Of a stretch of DNA of 64,000 bases, positions 35,773 through 44,184 are shown piece after piece (position 1 is the stretch's first letter; each line of letters begins with the position of its first letter). A program made the translations under genes and the position numbers. The notes below the pieces were generated by a model. The model saw nothing but the letters and a program-made list of their open reading frames with translations, was not told the origin of the DNA and did no database searches. Origin of the DNA: Acidobacteriota bacterium (GTDB taxonomy: Bacteria; Acidobacteriota; Holophagae; Acanthopleuribacterales; Acanthopleuribacteraceae); contig JACJWC010000008.1 of the NCBI GenBank assembly GCA_020637335.1, forward strand, positions 62,001-126,000, written 5' to 3'.

Positions 35773-36030
35773 CCAGAAGCACAGGTCATTTCGCATCTGT
35801 TTTTTACTTTGTCCATCTCAGACGCGCATTGGTTTGGCCGCCATTTTTGGCACATCACGGTTTTATTGGTATTTGAAATTTTTTGGTTGACCGGCCTGAA
35901 AGGTCGGTTGTTTTCAGAGCACGGGTCAAAGACGGACACGCCGTGTCCGTCTGTAGGCCCGTGTACAAGCCAGCCTCCGCAAGGCGGCCTGTAAGGTCGC
36001 AATTCCCGCGTTGACGTTCATTGCACAAGA
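35773..36030. other. Gene-free stretch with strong palindromes downstream of the RAYT gene
   Basis: No credible gene. GACGGACAC-GCC-GTGTCCGTC (35931-35951) is a perfect 9-bp hairpin, flanked by a second arm pair (CACGGG and CCCGTG) that extends the cruciform. A further GC-rich hairpin with loop GCAA follows at about 35971-35987, and a degenerate inverted piece of the REP-like repeat (CCGGCCTGAAAGGTCGG) lies near 35889-35905. This resembles the clustered palindromes that accompany RAYT genes. Confidence 0.6.
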
Positions 36031-36480
36031 TTAGGTCCACAGATGGTTTTCATCGAAATCAACTCGGTTCTTTTTAAGCAGGGCTATGAATTCCTCCTCA
36101 AAATCCACCGTTTGATGATGCAACTCCTGATTGGCAATATAGCGGTATACCGCATCGACATGGGTTGGAGATACGCTAAATCCCCCATAGCCTGGCTGCC
36201 AGTAGAAATGGTCCAATCCCAGGTTTTTGATCCATTTGGACGAACTTTCCTTGATTTCACCTACCAATTCCGGAGCCGTCATTTTTTTGCCCAGCCTGAC
36301 CAAAATGTGGGCGTGTTCCACATACCCGTTTACGATAAGCGGCGAGTGGCCCAAATGGGAACAAGATCCGTGCAGGTAGCGAAAAACTTCCTGCCTTAAG
36401 CCCTTTTCTTGGAAAAATGCACGGCGTTTTTTAGTGGAAAAGACCAAATGCATGTAGCACTGAAATAAAGATTGCGACAT
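36031..36480 (-). CDS. REP-associated tyrosine transposase (RAYT, IS200-like Y1)
   Basis: 149 aa from the ATG at 36480 (MSQSLFQCYMHLVFSTKKR), the usual start of this family. The HUH pair is in VEHAHILVRL and the catalytic Tyr lies in the helix region around WQPGYGGFSVSPTHVDAVYRYIANQELHHQ. RAYTs are single-copy relatives of IS200 TnpA that act on REP palindromes. Copies of the hairpin-forming repeat lie about 90 bp upstream (copy C) and 260 bp downstream (copy B), in the same orientation, supporting that link. No clear Shine-Dalgarno. Confidence 0.88.
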   Translation of the reverse strand: MSQSLFQCYMHLVFSTKKRRAFFQEKGLRQEVFRYLHGSCSHLGHSPLIVNGYVEHAHILVRLGKKMTAPELVGEIKESSSKWIKNLGLDHFYWQPGYGGFSVSPTHVDAVYRYIANQELHHQTVDFEEEFIALLKKNRVDFDENHLWT

Positions 36481-36568
36481 TTTTAGATTCTTTGGCAATG
36501 TTAATTTTTGGATATTGTAGCATTAATTTCAAATTTTTATATATGATGTGATTTTTTTTATTTAATGC

Positions 36569-36702
36569 CGCCCTTACAGGGCTGGGCTGTGGGTTGGGCG
36601 GTGGACCCCAGGCCTGCGCTCGGTTCGCAACACTCACCGGCCTTGACCTGGGCTTCGAAAATGGCGGCCTTTCAGGCCTGTTCCGAGTTGGTTTGCGGCT
36701 GG
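36569..36702 (+). repeat. REP-like repeat copy C (complete)
   Basis: The only uninterrupted close copy in the window, 134 bp. Hairpins: CCCT-TAC-AGGG, a long CCCAGG...CCTGGG stem, and GGCCT-TTC-AGGCC. The IS110 target site of copy A/B corresponds to the GG at 36651-36652, between the second and third hairpins. Its last 31 bases are also the 3' end of the thioesterase gene on the other strand. Confidence 0.9.
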
Positions 36703-37067
36703 ATGGGAATGGATTGGCCGTGTTCGTTGAGGGCGACCATGATGAAGACGCCGCGGGTACACAAGGCGCGATTGCCGCTGAGCGGATCTTCGGAGAAGAG
36801 GCTGACCTCGACTTGCATGGAACTGCGACCGGTGCCAATGACACGTGCCACACATTCTGCCAATTGACCGACCTTGATGGGACTGTGAAAGTTGATTTTC
36901 TCCGTTGAAGCGGTAACGACGGTTTGGCGGCAATAGCGGCTGGCGGCGATGAAGGCCGCCTTGTCCATCAAGGCCAAAGCGTGACCGCCAAACAAGGTAC
37001 CGTAATGGTTGGTCTGATTGGGAAAAACCATTTCGGTAATGCGAGTTTCTTCGAGGGGTTGTGACAA
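36672..37067 (-). CDS. Acyl-CoA thioesterase, YciA/BACH hotdog family
   Basis: About 131 aa from a TTG at 37067, which has GGAGG exactly 6 nt upstream; an upstream TTG at 37100 has no such site. Hotdog signature: MVFPNQTNHYGTLFGGHALALMDKAAFIAASRYC with the catalytic Asn/Asp region, then KINFHSPIKVGQLAECVARVIGTGRSSMQVEV. It hydrolyses acyl-CoA in the cytosol. The last nine codons and the stop come from repeat copy C, so the natural C-terminus has probably been replaced by QPQTNSEQA. Confidence 0.88.
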   Translation of the reverse strand: MSQPLEETRITEMVFPNQTNHYGTLFGGHALALMDKAAFIAASRYCRQTVVTASTEKINFHSPIKVGQLAECVARVIGTGRSSMQVEVSLFSEDPLSGNRALCTRGVFIMVALNEHGQSIPIQPQTNSEQA

Positions 37068-37265
37068 ATTTGGCCTCCGACTGCGGAACCTATGCAACAA
37101 AGTGGGCTAACCCTAATCGAGTTTCTCGCCCGCGGCAAGGCCCAATTCTGGTCGGTGGGCTGATGTTGCTGCCGGAGATTAGGCCAAAACCCAATCCGCC
37201 ACTTCAACCAGGAGGAAAAGTTTTTCTACGATAGCAAGGCCTTAAAGGCGCGTAAGCCCAAAAGC

Positions 37266-37362
37266 GCCCAGGTCTGCGGTCGGTTCGCAGCGCTCACCAA
37301 CCTTAACCTGGGCGTTGATAATAGAGGCCATGAAGGCCTACTCCGATATGGTTTGCGTGGGC
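37266..37362 (+). repeat. REP-like repeat copy D (diverged)
   Basis: Aligns along its length to positions ~36607-36702 of copy C with scattered substitutions and small indels. CCCAGG...CCTGGG arms and an AGGCC/GGCCT hairpin survive. Lies just beyond the stop codon of the alcohol dehydrogenase gene. Confidence 0.75.
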
Positions 37363-37374
37363 CGGAAATCTTTC

Positions 37375-38433
37375 TTAGGCCGATTTCAAGGAGGCCATGT
37401 CGATGGAAAAGCGGTACTTGACGTCCGATTTGAGGAGCCGGTCATACGCTTCATTGATTTGCTTCATGGCGATGACTTCAACATCGCTGGTAATGTTGTG
37501 CTGACCGCAGAAATCCAACATTTCCTGAGTTTCCTTGATACCGCCGATCAGCGAACCACCAACACTTTTCCGGCCGAACAAAAGCCCAAAAGGTGCAACG
37601 GGCATCGGTTTCTCGGGTGCCCCGACCAGGGTCAGTTTACCGTCCAAGCCCAACATGTGAATGTAGCTATTTAAATCGTGATCCGCGGAAATGGTGTCGA
37701 GGATGAAATCAAAGGAATTGGCGTGTTTCTGCATTTCCGCTGGGTCCTTGGAAAGAATAACTTCGTGCGCGCCCAAGCGCAGTGCATCGTCTTTTTTGTT
37801 GGGCGATGTGGTGAACACTGCCACGTGGGCACCAAACGCCCGGGCGAATTTGACGCCCATGTGACCCAAACCGCCCAAGCCGACAATGCCGACTTTTTTG
37901 CCTTGAATATCGCCCCAACGCCGGATCGGCGAATAGGTTGTGATTCCGGCACACAACAACGGCGCTGCACCCGCCAAGTCCAGGTTTTCGGGTACTTTGA
38001 GAACGAATCTTTTGTCGACGACCACCGATTCGGAATAGCCGCCATAGGTCACGCCACCCAGGTGTTTGTCGGGGCCGTTATAAGTAAAGACCGCATTGCC
38101 ACAGAACTGCTCGACATGCGCTTTGCACATGGGGCAATCGTGATCGGAATCGACGATACAGCCGACACCGACGGCATCGCCAACTTTGAAGCCGCTGACC
38201 TCCGAACCTACAGCAGTAACCCGGCCGACAATTTCGTGGCCCGGAACACACGGATAAACGGTGGGCATAATACTGCTCCACTCGTTGCGTACGGTGTGCA
38301 GGTCGCTATGGCAAACCCCGCAAAACAGAATATCAATGGCGACGTCGTGTGCGGTGGGTTCCCGCCGCGAGATGGTATCGAGCGCCAATGGGGCAGTGGC
38401 ACTGGCTGCAGAAAAGGCTTTGGTTTTTTTCAT
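37375..38433 (-). CDS. Zinc-dependent NADP alcohol dehydrogenase (YahK/cinnamyl-alcohol type)
   Basis: 352 aa from the ATG at 38433, preceded by AGGAG; a longer frame to 38583 runs into the next gene. Catalytic zinc ligands are CGVCHSDLH near residue 37 and PGHEIVGRV; structural zinc Cys residues are in DSDHDCPMCKAHVEQFC; the cofactor motif is VGIVGLGGLGHMG near 180. The sequence is strongly YahK-like, including the SIGGIKETQEML-type C-terminal region. It reduces aldehydes with NADPH. Downstream of the aldo-keto reductase in the same direction. Confidence 0.92.
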   Translation of the reverse strand: MKKTKAFSAASATAPLALDTISRREPTAHDVAIDILFCGVCHSDLHTVRNEWSSIMPTVYPCVPGHEIVGRVTAVGSEVSGFKVGDAVGVGCIVDSDHDCPMCKAHVEQFCGNAVFTYNGPDKHLGGVTYGGYSESVVVDKRFVLKVPENLDLAGAAPLLCAGITTYSPIRRWGDIQGKKVGIVGLGGLGHMGVKFARAFGAHVAVFTTSPNKKDDALRLGAHEVILSKDPAEMQKHANSFDFILDTISADHDLNSYIHMLGLDGKLTLVGAPEKPMPVAPFGLLFGRKSVGGSLIGGIKETQEMLDFCGQHNITSDVEVIAMKQINEAYDRLLKSDVKYRFSIDMASLKSA

Positions 38434-38512
38434 GGATACATGCTCCTTATTTTGATGAGGGTACCGATGGCAACAACCATCGGTAGATTTTGGTTTGAAA
38501 AAAGGGATTGGA

Positions 38513-39520
38513 TTATTTGCGGACCATTTGGGCCAAACGTTCGGGGTAGCGGGCACCCTGAATGGGAATGGCAGCCGCAGCATTTTCCAGGTTTTGGACC
38601 TCCTGAGCCGAAAGCGAAACGTTTAAGGCGCCGAGATTCTCCTCCAAGCGGGTGAGTTGGGTCGTACCGGGAATCGGCACGATCCACGGTTGTTTGGCCA
38701 ATAACCAAGCCAAGGCGATTTGGGCAGCAGTTGCCTGCTTTTCGACGGCGAGCAATTGGATGAGTTGGACCAGGGCCTGGTTGGCTGCCAAAGCCTCCGG
38801 TTGGAAGCGCGGCAGATTGGCCCTGAAATCGTTTTTTTCCAATTGGTTGTGGTTGAGAATAGCTCCGGTCAGGAATCCGCGGCCCAGCGGGCTGTAGGGC
38901 ACAAATCCGATGCCGAGTTCGGAAAGGGTGGGGATGATTTCGGCTTCTGGTTCACGCCACCACAACGAGTATTCGCTTTGAAGCGCTGCAACAGGCTGTA
39001 CCGCATGGGCCCGTCTGATGATGTCGGGGCTGGCTTCGGATAAGCCAAAAAAGCGCACTTTTCCTGCCTGGATCAAATCCTTCACGGTTCCCGCCACGTC
39101 CTCGATGGGCACGGAAGGGTCAACCCGGTGCTGGTAAAACAGATCAATTACGTCTGTCTTCAGGCGTTGGAGGCTGGCCTCCGCAACGGCGCGAATCTGT
39201 TCAGGACGGCTGTTGAGACCGGGCATTTTCTCGGCAACATTAAACGCCGAGTCGGGTTTGAGATCAAAACCAAACTTGGTGGCAAGGACCACCTGATTGC
39301 GCAGGGGTGCCAGCGCTTCGCCGACCAACGCCTCGTTGGTGTAGGGCCCGTAAACTTCGGCCGTATCAAAAAAGCTAATACCACGCGCGACGGCCGTGCG
39401 CAAAAGTTGGATCATTTCTTGACGGTCTTTGGGTGGCCCGTACGCAAAGCTCATGCCCATGCAGCCGAGTCCGAGTGGGGAAACTATGAGTCCGCTATGG
39501 CCCAGTTGACGTTGTTCCAT
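38513..39520 (-). CDS. Aldo/keto reductase
   Basis: 335 aa. Tetrad residues: Asp in SFFDTAEVYGPYTNE with Tyr, Lys in VVLATKFGF and His in IDLFYQHRVDPSVPIEDV. The NADPH site is in VPIPGTTQLTRLEENL. The family reduces aldehydes and ketones. AGGAGG sits upstream of the ATG. About 80 bp precede the alcohol dehydrogenase, and an AraC regulator is divergent, so this is probably a regulated aldehyde-detoxifying unit. Confidence 0.92.
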   Translation of the reverse strand: MEQRQLGHSGLIVSPLGLGCMGMSFAYGPPKDRQEMIQLLRTAVARGISFFDTAEVYGPYTNEALVGEALAPLRNQVVLATKFGFDLKPDSAFNVAEKMPGLNSRPEQIRAVAEASLQRLKTDVIDLFYQHRVDPSVPIEDVAGTVKDLIQAGKVRFFGLSEASPDIIRRAHAVQPVAALQSEYSLWWREPEAEIIPTLSELGIGFVPYSPLGRGFLTGAILNHNQLEKNDFRANLPRFQPEALAANQALVQLIQLLAVEKQATAAQIALAWLLAKQPWIVPIPGTTQLTRLEENLGALNVSLSAQEVQNLENAAAAIPIQGARYPERLAQMVRK

Positions 39521-39702
39521 TGGGGTACCTCCTGATCGTTTGCCGATTTGGCTGGTATGTAGTTTGGGTTCTTGAAGCGATAAACGGGTAGATCAATCCT
39601 GTCTGATTCTTGCCTAATTGTACGGGGCGCTGTTTTTGTCCGGTTATGGTTTGATATCTTAAGGCTGGCGAGAATAGCCCGATTCCCATGAAAGGTGGCA
39701 TT

Positions 39703-40656
39703 ATGGTTGAGATGGAAGCCCAAGATATCCGACATGCCATTACTCGGTTGGCCCAGCAGATTGCCCAATCGACTCAAACACAGGAAATGCTGGTTACGGC
39801 GGTGCCCGGGCTCAGTCTATTCCGACGGGATGAACCGAGCGAACCTACGATTGGGATGTATGAACCAAGTATTTGTATGGTAGCGCAGGGGGCAAAACGG
39901 GTTCAACTGGGCTCGGATACCTTCGTTTACAACGCGCGAACCTATTTAATCACCGCCGTTCATTTACCCACCGTGGTGCAAGTGACGGAGGCCAGCCCGC
40001 AAAAGCCGTATTTGGGATTGAAACTGAAATTGGATACGCGGGAAATTGCGCAACTCATGGCCGACACGCAATTACCGCCCCCCAAAGGACCTAAGTCCCA
40101 TCGGGGAATGGCCACAGCCGAAATGACCTTACCTTTGCTTCATGCTTTTGTGCGCTTGCTCGATTTGCAGCAGAGCACAGCCGATATTCCGATTCTCTCC
40201 AACGTGATCCAAAAAGAAATTTTCTATCGTTTATTGGTCGGGGAACAGGGTGCACGTCTGCGCCAAATTGCCCTGGCCGGGACCCAATCCCAGCAAATTT
40301 CGCGCGCCATCGATTGGCTTAAAACTCATTATGCCAAACCTTTGAGGATTGAGGAGTTAGCGGCCATGGCTAATATGGGTACTTCCACCTTTCACCACCA
40401 CTTTCGTACCGTAACCGCTTTAAGTCCATTGCAGTATCAAAAACAGTTGCGCTTACAGGAGGCCCGTCGTCTGATGTTGGCTGAGCGCCTGGATGCAGCA
40501 AGTGCTGCCTTTGAGGTCGGTTATGAGAGTCCTTCCCAATTCAGCCGCGAATACGCGCGCCAATTTGGAGCTCCGCCCTTACGCGATATCAACCAACTGC
40601 GTACTGGCCCCGAAATCCGAGGCTCGGCTGAGGGCTACGATCAGGCTTCCGCCTGA
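39703..40656 (+). CDS. AraC-family regulator, YqhC-like
   Basis: 317 aa from the ATG at 39703, chosen because AAAGGTGG lies just upstream; ATG 39688 lacks a site. The AraC_N domain covers ~15-190 (PTIGMYEPSICMVAQGAKRVQLG, YLITAVHLP). The two HTH motifs span ~205-305 (KPLRIEELAAMANMGTSTFHHHFRTVTALSPLQYQKQLRL, then AAFEVGYESPSQFSREYARQFG). In E. coli YqhC activates an alcohol dehydrogenase and an aldo-keto reductase in response to aldehydes; exactly those two enzyme types are divergently encoded here. Confidence 0.9.
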   Translation: MVEMEAQDIRHAITRLAQQIAQSTQTQEMLVTAVPGLSLFRRDEPSEPTIGMYEPSICMVAQGAKRVQLGSDTFVYNARTYLITAVHLPTVVQVTEASPQKPYLGLKLKLDTREIAQLMADTQLPPPKGPKSHRGMATAEMTLPLLHAFVRLLDLQQSTADIPILSNVIQKEIFYRLLVGEQGARLRQIALAGTQSQQISRAIDWLKTHYAKPLRIEELAAMANMGTSTFHHHFRTVTALSPLQYQKQLRLQEARRLMLAERLDAASAAFEVGYESPSQFSREYARQFGAPPLRDINQLRTGPEIRGSAEGYDQASA

Positions 40657-40661
40657 AAGGC

Positions 40662-41024
40662 TTATTTGATGCTGTTTTTCCAGGCCATCATGCCCTGGGT
40701 CAATTTGGCGGATGCGGCCGTGAAGGGTCCTGTTGCGCCCAGCAGGGTTTCCGCCTCCTGTTTCCGGCCAGCTAAGGCGTGTTCCAGCACTTGAGCTGCA
40801 ACCTTGTGGAAATCCGCATGCAAGGCTTTAACGTTGCGGTATTCCTCGGTTGATTTTTCTCGTCCCGTTAGAGCATTCAGCCATTTGCCAAATTCACACT
40901 GGTCGTCCCGCTGGACTTGGGACACTTCCTGTTCATAGGTGCGTGTTTCCAGCACTTTGCGCAGGCGCGCTTTCCACATACCGTGGTTCCCGATAAAACT
41001 GGCAATTTGATCCGCTAAAAGCAT
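40662..41024 (-). CDS. Stand-alone CZB (chemoreceptor zinc-binding) domain protein
   Basis: 120 aa. CZB pattern: HGMWKARLRKVLET near residues 14-27, the characteristic CEFGKWL near 43-49 with the zinc Cys, and LHADFHKVAAQVLEHAL with His ligands. Such domains sense zinc or hypochlorous acid, usually as part of chemoreceptors or diguanylate cyclases; here it is alone. GGAGG precedes the ATG. Confidence 0.82.
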   Translation of the reverse strand: MLLADQIASFIGNHGMWKARLRKVLETRTYEQEVSQVQRDDQCEFGKWLNALTGREKSTEEYRNVKALHADFHKVAAQVLEHALAGRKQEAETLLGATGPFTAASAKLTQGMMAWKNSIK

Positions 41025-41421
41025 AAGGACCTCCCTCTGAAAGCTACATCGTCATAATGGACCCTTTCATTAGTCCCTATTGATCCGTCACCGTTAATGG
41101 TGAAACCCCATTTCTCAGTGATTTCCAGTCATTTTTATGGGGATTGCTTACGGATTTTTTGTGCCAGGTGGTTTGAGCCCCTCTCCAGGAACCCATTTTT
41201 GGGTCGGATTCTGTGGTTGTAACGCCTGACAGCGCCACTCCCGGTTGAATAAGATTCACCCTCTCATTTGGCCCTGACTTAAGTGCCAGTCCGGCCCTAT
41301 TTGTCGGGTTTTTGCCCCCTAAATAGGGGTTTTTGGCCCGAATTGACGCGCCAAAGCAGCTGAATTCCAGAAGGGCACTTCGGATGCTTTTCCCAAAGCA
41401 TTTCCACAATGGAGTTGGCCC
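41025..41421. other. Intergenic stretch without a credible gene
   Basis: Both strands have only codon-poor frames. One small hairpin, CCCCT-AAAT-AGGGG followed by five T's (41316-41334), would terminate rightward transcription, but no gene lies upstream on that strand, so its role is unclear. Regulatory DNA for the DUF2142 gene probably lies in the last 100 bp. Confidence 0.5.
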
Positions 41422-42789
41422 ATGTTTCAGCAATCGTTTTTCCATTCACCCGTGCGCATATTCCAATGGCTTCTGTGTCCTTTTCTTCTCGTTTATTCCC
41501 TTCTGGTCCCACCTTGGCAAGTGCCCGATGAACCTATCCATTTTGTGCGAGCTTGGATGTTTTCCTGTGGACGTTTTCGTGCGGATCTATCTTCCCAAGG
41601 ATTTCGAGGTACTGAAGTACCCATCGAATTGACCGCAACACTGGATTGCTTTCTTTTTCCAATCAACGGGCGGCCTGAAGCCAAGGTGGATGCACGCCTG
41701 TGGTGGCGTGCCTTTGTTGAGGGCAAAAAAACGGAGGGGGCGTGTTTTTATCGTTTTCACAATCCCATGTTGTATGGACCCACTGTTTACCTACCCCAAA
41801 TCATCGCTATTTGGCTTTGCCGACTCTTTAGTCCTTCGCTGGTCTTTCTTTTGTGGTGTTGCCGTTTGTCTACTTTGTGCGTTGCCGCTTTTCTCATTCG
41901 TGCGGCCCTGTTAAAAGCTGAAGCAACCGGGTTGGACTGGTTTTTTTTGATTGTGGCTGGCATGCCGATGACCTTAACCCAGTTAGCCTCTTGTTCTGCG
42001 GATGCGCTAACCATCAGTTTGGCATTTTATTGGATCAGTGATTGTTGGGCGTGCCGGTTGCGAACCCTGACTGGCAGGGATCGGTTGCGTTTAAGCGTCC
42101 TCGCAAGTGCCCTTCTGCTTGGAAAAATGGGTTATGTCTTTCTGCCCTTATTCGCTGCCATTTGTTGGCGACCCTGGCTATCTCGGCAGGCTTTGGGTTC
42201 TTTTGTGAGCTACCTTGGCGCGGTCTTTTTGCCGAGTCTTTTATGGGCTTTTTGGGTGCACGTCGACTATTTCCCGAGTCGCCATTTTGATGCTGTTTGG
42301 ATTCAACCCGCTGAACAATGGACCTTTCTATTCCAGCATCCCCAAGTTTTTTGTGTGGCCGTATGGCGCGCATTATTCCAATATGGCGGCACCTACGGGA
42401 TGGGTATTGTCGGTGTTTTGGGGTGGCTGGAAACGCCTTTGCCCAAAGTTGTTTACGGACTGTTTGGCCTCATGTTGGGTTGGTCGATTTTGCGTGGGTC
42501 TGACTTGAGCCTATCTCGTTTTGAGCGGGGTGGTATCGCCTTCCTGTTGGTTGGGAGCATTGGCTATTTGTTCCTCGCCACCTACTTAACCTGGAATCCG
42601 GTGGGGAATATAATTTTGGAAGGAATACAGGGCCGATATTTCATTCCTTTACTGCCGCTTATGCCTGCCTTTTTTCCGAAAACCAAGCTGGGTAAGTACA
42701 TGGATGACATCGCCGTTTGGGTGCCCGTCGGACTGATTGCCTGCCAATTCTGGACCTGCGCAACCTTGTTAAAACGTTTTTGGCTGTAA
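41422..42789 (+). CDS. DUF2142 polytopic membrane protein (putative glycosyltransferase-like)
   Basis: 455 aa with about ten hydrophobic segments. DUF2142 marks: VPPWQVPDEPIHFVRAW with an acidic DE pair near residues 31-46, GMPMTLTQLASCSADALTISLAFYW near 175-200, and EGIQGRYFIPLLPLMPAFF near 410. The family resembles GT-C enzymes that use polyprenyl-phosphate sugars in the inner membrane. No partner genes next to it, so the substrate is open. Confidence 0.8.
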   Translation: MFQQSFFHSPVRIFQWLLCPFLLVYSLLVPPWQVPDEPIHFVRAWMFSCGRFRADLSSQGFRGTEVPIELTATLDCFLFPINGRPEAKVDARLWWRAFVEGKKTEGACFYRFHNPMLYGPTVYLPQIIAIWLCRLFSPSLVFLLWCCRLSTLCVAAFLIRAALLKAEATGLDWFFLIVAGMPMTLTQLASCSADALTISLAFYWISDCWACRLRTLTGRDRLRLSVLASALLLGKMGYVFLPLFAAICWRPWLSRQALGSFVSYLGAVFLPSLLWAFWVHVDYFPSRHFDAVWIQPAEQWTFLFQHPQVFCVAVWRALFQYGGTYGMGIVGVLGWLETPLPKVVYGLFGLMLGWSILRGSDLSLSRFERGGIAFLLVGSIGYLFLATYLTWNPVGNIILEGIQGRYFIPLLPLMPAFFPKTKLGKYMDDIAVWVPVGLIACQFWTCATLLKRFWL

Positions 42790-42834
42790 ATGGAACGCCA
42801 TCCTGGCTGGTCTTTCAAAAAGAAATCGTTTGCC

Positions 42835-42840
42835 TATAAT
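42835..42840 (+). promoter_or_regulatory. Consensus -10 box abutting a start codon
   Basis: TATAAT ends 5 bases before the ATG at 42846, with a TG two bases upstream of it and only a weak -35 (CTTTCA, 17-bp spacer). If used, the transcript would start at or next to the A of ATG, giving a leaderless mRNA. Confidence 0.45.
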
Positions 42841-42845
42841 GCCTT

Positions 42846-43508
42846 ATGCGCAAACTGGTGCCCAAAATCATCCTGGAAGGTACCCGTCTTACGGGCAAGA
42901 CCGAGGTTGCCTTTGCACTCAATGAGCATCCTCGCTTTGTGGGGCCGCGTCGGTATCGCTATCACTCGCCCGTGATCTCTGCAGAATGGGGCAGTTTCAC
43001 CAACACGCCTTGGGGACGCGGCCTGATCAATTTCGAACCGCACGAGGCCGAACGCGCCCTGGAAACCTATCGGACATGGCTGAAATTGTTCCAATTACAG
43101 CCCTACTGTTCCTGGATCGTCGATCGCTTTCATCTCTCGACCCAAATGGTCCAGTGGCGGACCCATCAGACGCGCTACGATTTTTCCTGGTTGGAAAAGG
43201 GACTGGCACAACTGAATTTTCGCTTGGTGGTTCTGCATCGTTCGCACGAATCCTTTGCAAAGGCGCGAGAGGAACGTTTGCGCGTATCGGCTAATCCCAG
43301 CCAGTATGACGATTTACATGTCTTTTTCCAGGAACAGGACCTGATTCTCGAATTGGCCAAACACTCTAATCTGATGCGGATGGAACTCGATATCTCCCAC
43401 CTAAACACCGCAGCAGTGGTGGAGTCGATCGTGGATTGGATGGACCAGACCGGCGGGCTCTTCCTTTCATCGGAATTTGAGAGCATTCCATCCCCAAAGG
43501 AGTTTTGA
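42846..43508 (+). CDS. P-loop nucleoside/nucleotide kinase-like protein
   Basis: 220 aa. Walker A is GTRLTGKT at residues 12-19 (IILEGTRLTGKTEVA), close to the start as in deoxynucleoside and thymidylate kinases. SWIVDRFHLSTQM near 90 resembles the DR/ER catalytic motif, and LVVLHRSHESFAKAREERL resembles the lid region with Arg residues. It probably phosphorylates a nucleoside or nucleotide, but it is not close enough to name. One base separates it from the next gene. Confidence 0.6.
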   Translation: MRKLVPKIILEGTRLTGKTEVAFALNEHPRFVGPRRYRYHSPVISAEWGSFTNTPWGRGLINFEPHEAERALETYRTWLKLFQLQPYCSWIVDRFHLSTQMVQWRTHQTRYDFSWLEKGLAQLNFRLVVLHRSHESFAKAREERLRVSANPSQYDDLHVFFQEQDLILELAKHSNLMRMELDISHLNTAAVVESIVDWMDQTGGLFLSSEFESIPSPKEF

Positions 43509-43509
43509 C

Positions 43510-44184
43510 GTGAGGGAACTTCATTTTTATTTCGATTTCATTTCGCCATATGCGTATTTTGCCTGGTGCCAGGTAGGGAACTTTTGCCAGCAACACGGCT
43601 TGACCTTGGTGGCGAAACCGGTGGTATTTGGCAAGTTGCTGGACCATTGGGGTCAATTGGGACCGGCTGAAGTTCCACCCAAACGGGAATGGTTGATCCG
43701 CTATTGTCTGCGTTACGCCGATCGAAACAATCTTCCACTGGTTTTTCCCCCGCAGCATCCGTTTAAGTCATTAACTGCCTTGCGGTTGTGTCTGCCCGAG
43801 GTGTGTGGGCAGTTACAGATAGAAACCATAAACAGACTTTTCCACTTGGGTTGGGCCGAAGGCCGGGATTTGGCCGATCCCCAGGTGCTCCTAGATGGGC
43901 TCTGCACCATTAGCCCCGCCCCAGAAAAATGGTTAGCGATGACCCAAACTCCTGAGATTAAGGAAAAATTGAAGACGGAAACAGAGCAAGCCATTACCCT
44001 GGGTGTTTTTGGGGTGCCGACTTTTTTCTTTAATGGCGAACTGTTCTGGGGCAACGATCAATTCCCATTTCTGGCCGATAGCGTTGCGGGCAAATCGTTT
44101 GACTCAATCAAATATCAAGAAATTTTGGGCCGACCTCGTGCCATTGATCGAAAAGTCCGAAATCCCTCGGGTGACCAAACTTAG
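43510..44184 (+). CDS. 2-hydroxychromene-2-carboxylate isomerase/DsbA-like protein
   Basis: 224 aa from a GTG at 43510 with AGGAG 7 nt upstream, one base after the previous stop. Thioredoxin-fold GST-kappa/HCCA-isomerase pattern: LHFYFDFISPYAYFAWCQV at the start (Ser of SPYA takes the place of Cys), KPVVFGKLL, and GVFGVPTFFFNGELFWGNDQFPFL near the end. The enzyme class isomerises aromatic degradation intermediates using glutathione. Its real substrate here is unknown. Translationally coupled to the P-loop gene. Confidence 0.85.
   Translation: MRELHFYFDFISPYAYFAWCQVGNFCQQHGLTLVAKPVVFGKLLDHWGQLGPAEVPPKREWLIRYCLRYADRNNLPLVFPPQHPFKSLTALRLCLPEVCGQLQIETINRLFHLGWAEGRDLADPQVLLDGLCTISPAPEKWLAMTQTPEIKEKLKTETEQAITLGVFGVPTFFFNGELFWGNDQFPFLADSVAGKSFDSIKYQEILGRPRAIDRKVRNPSGDQT

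Noticed and set aside
33839..37362. CRISPR array
   Set aside because: The repeats are long, few, unevenly spaced and hairpin-bearing, with no spacer pattern and no cas genes.
41077..41445. 122-codon minus-strand frame
   Set aside because: No ribosome site or domain, unlikely composition and overlap with the start of the DUF2142 gene.
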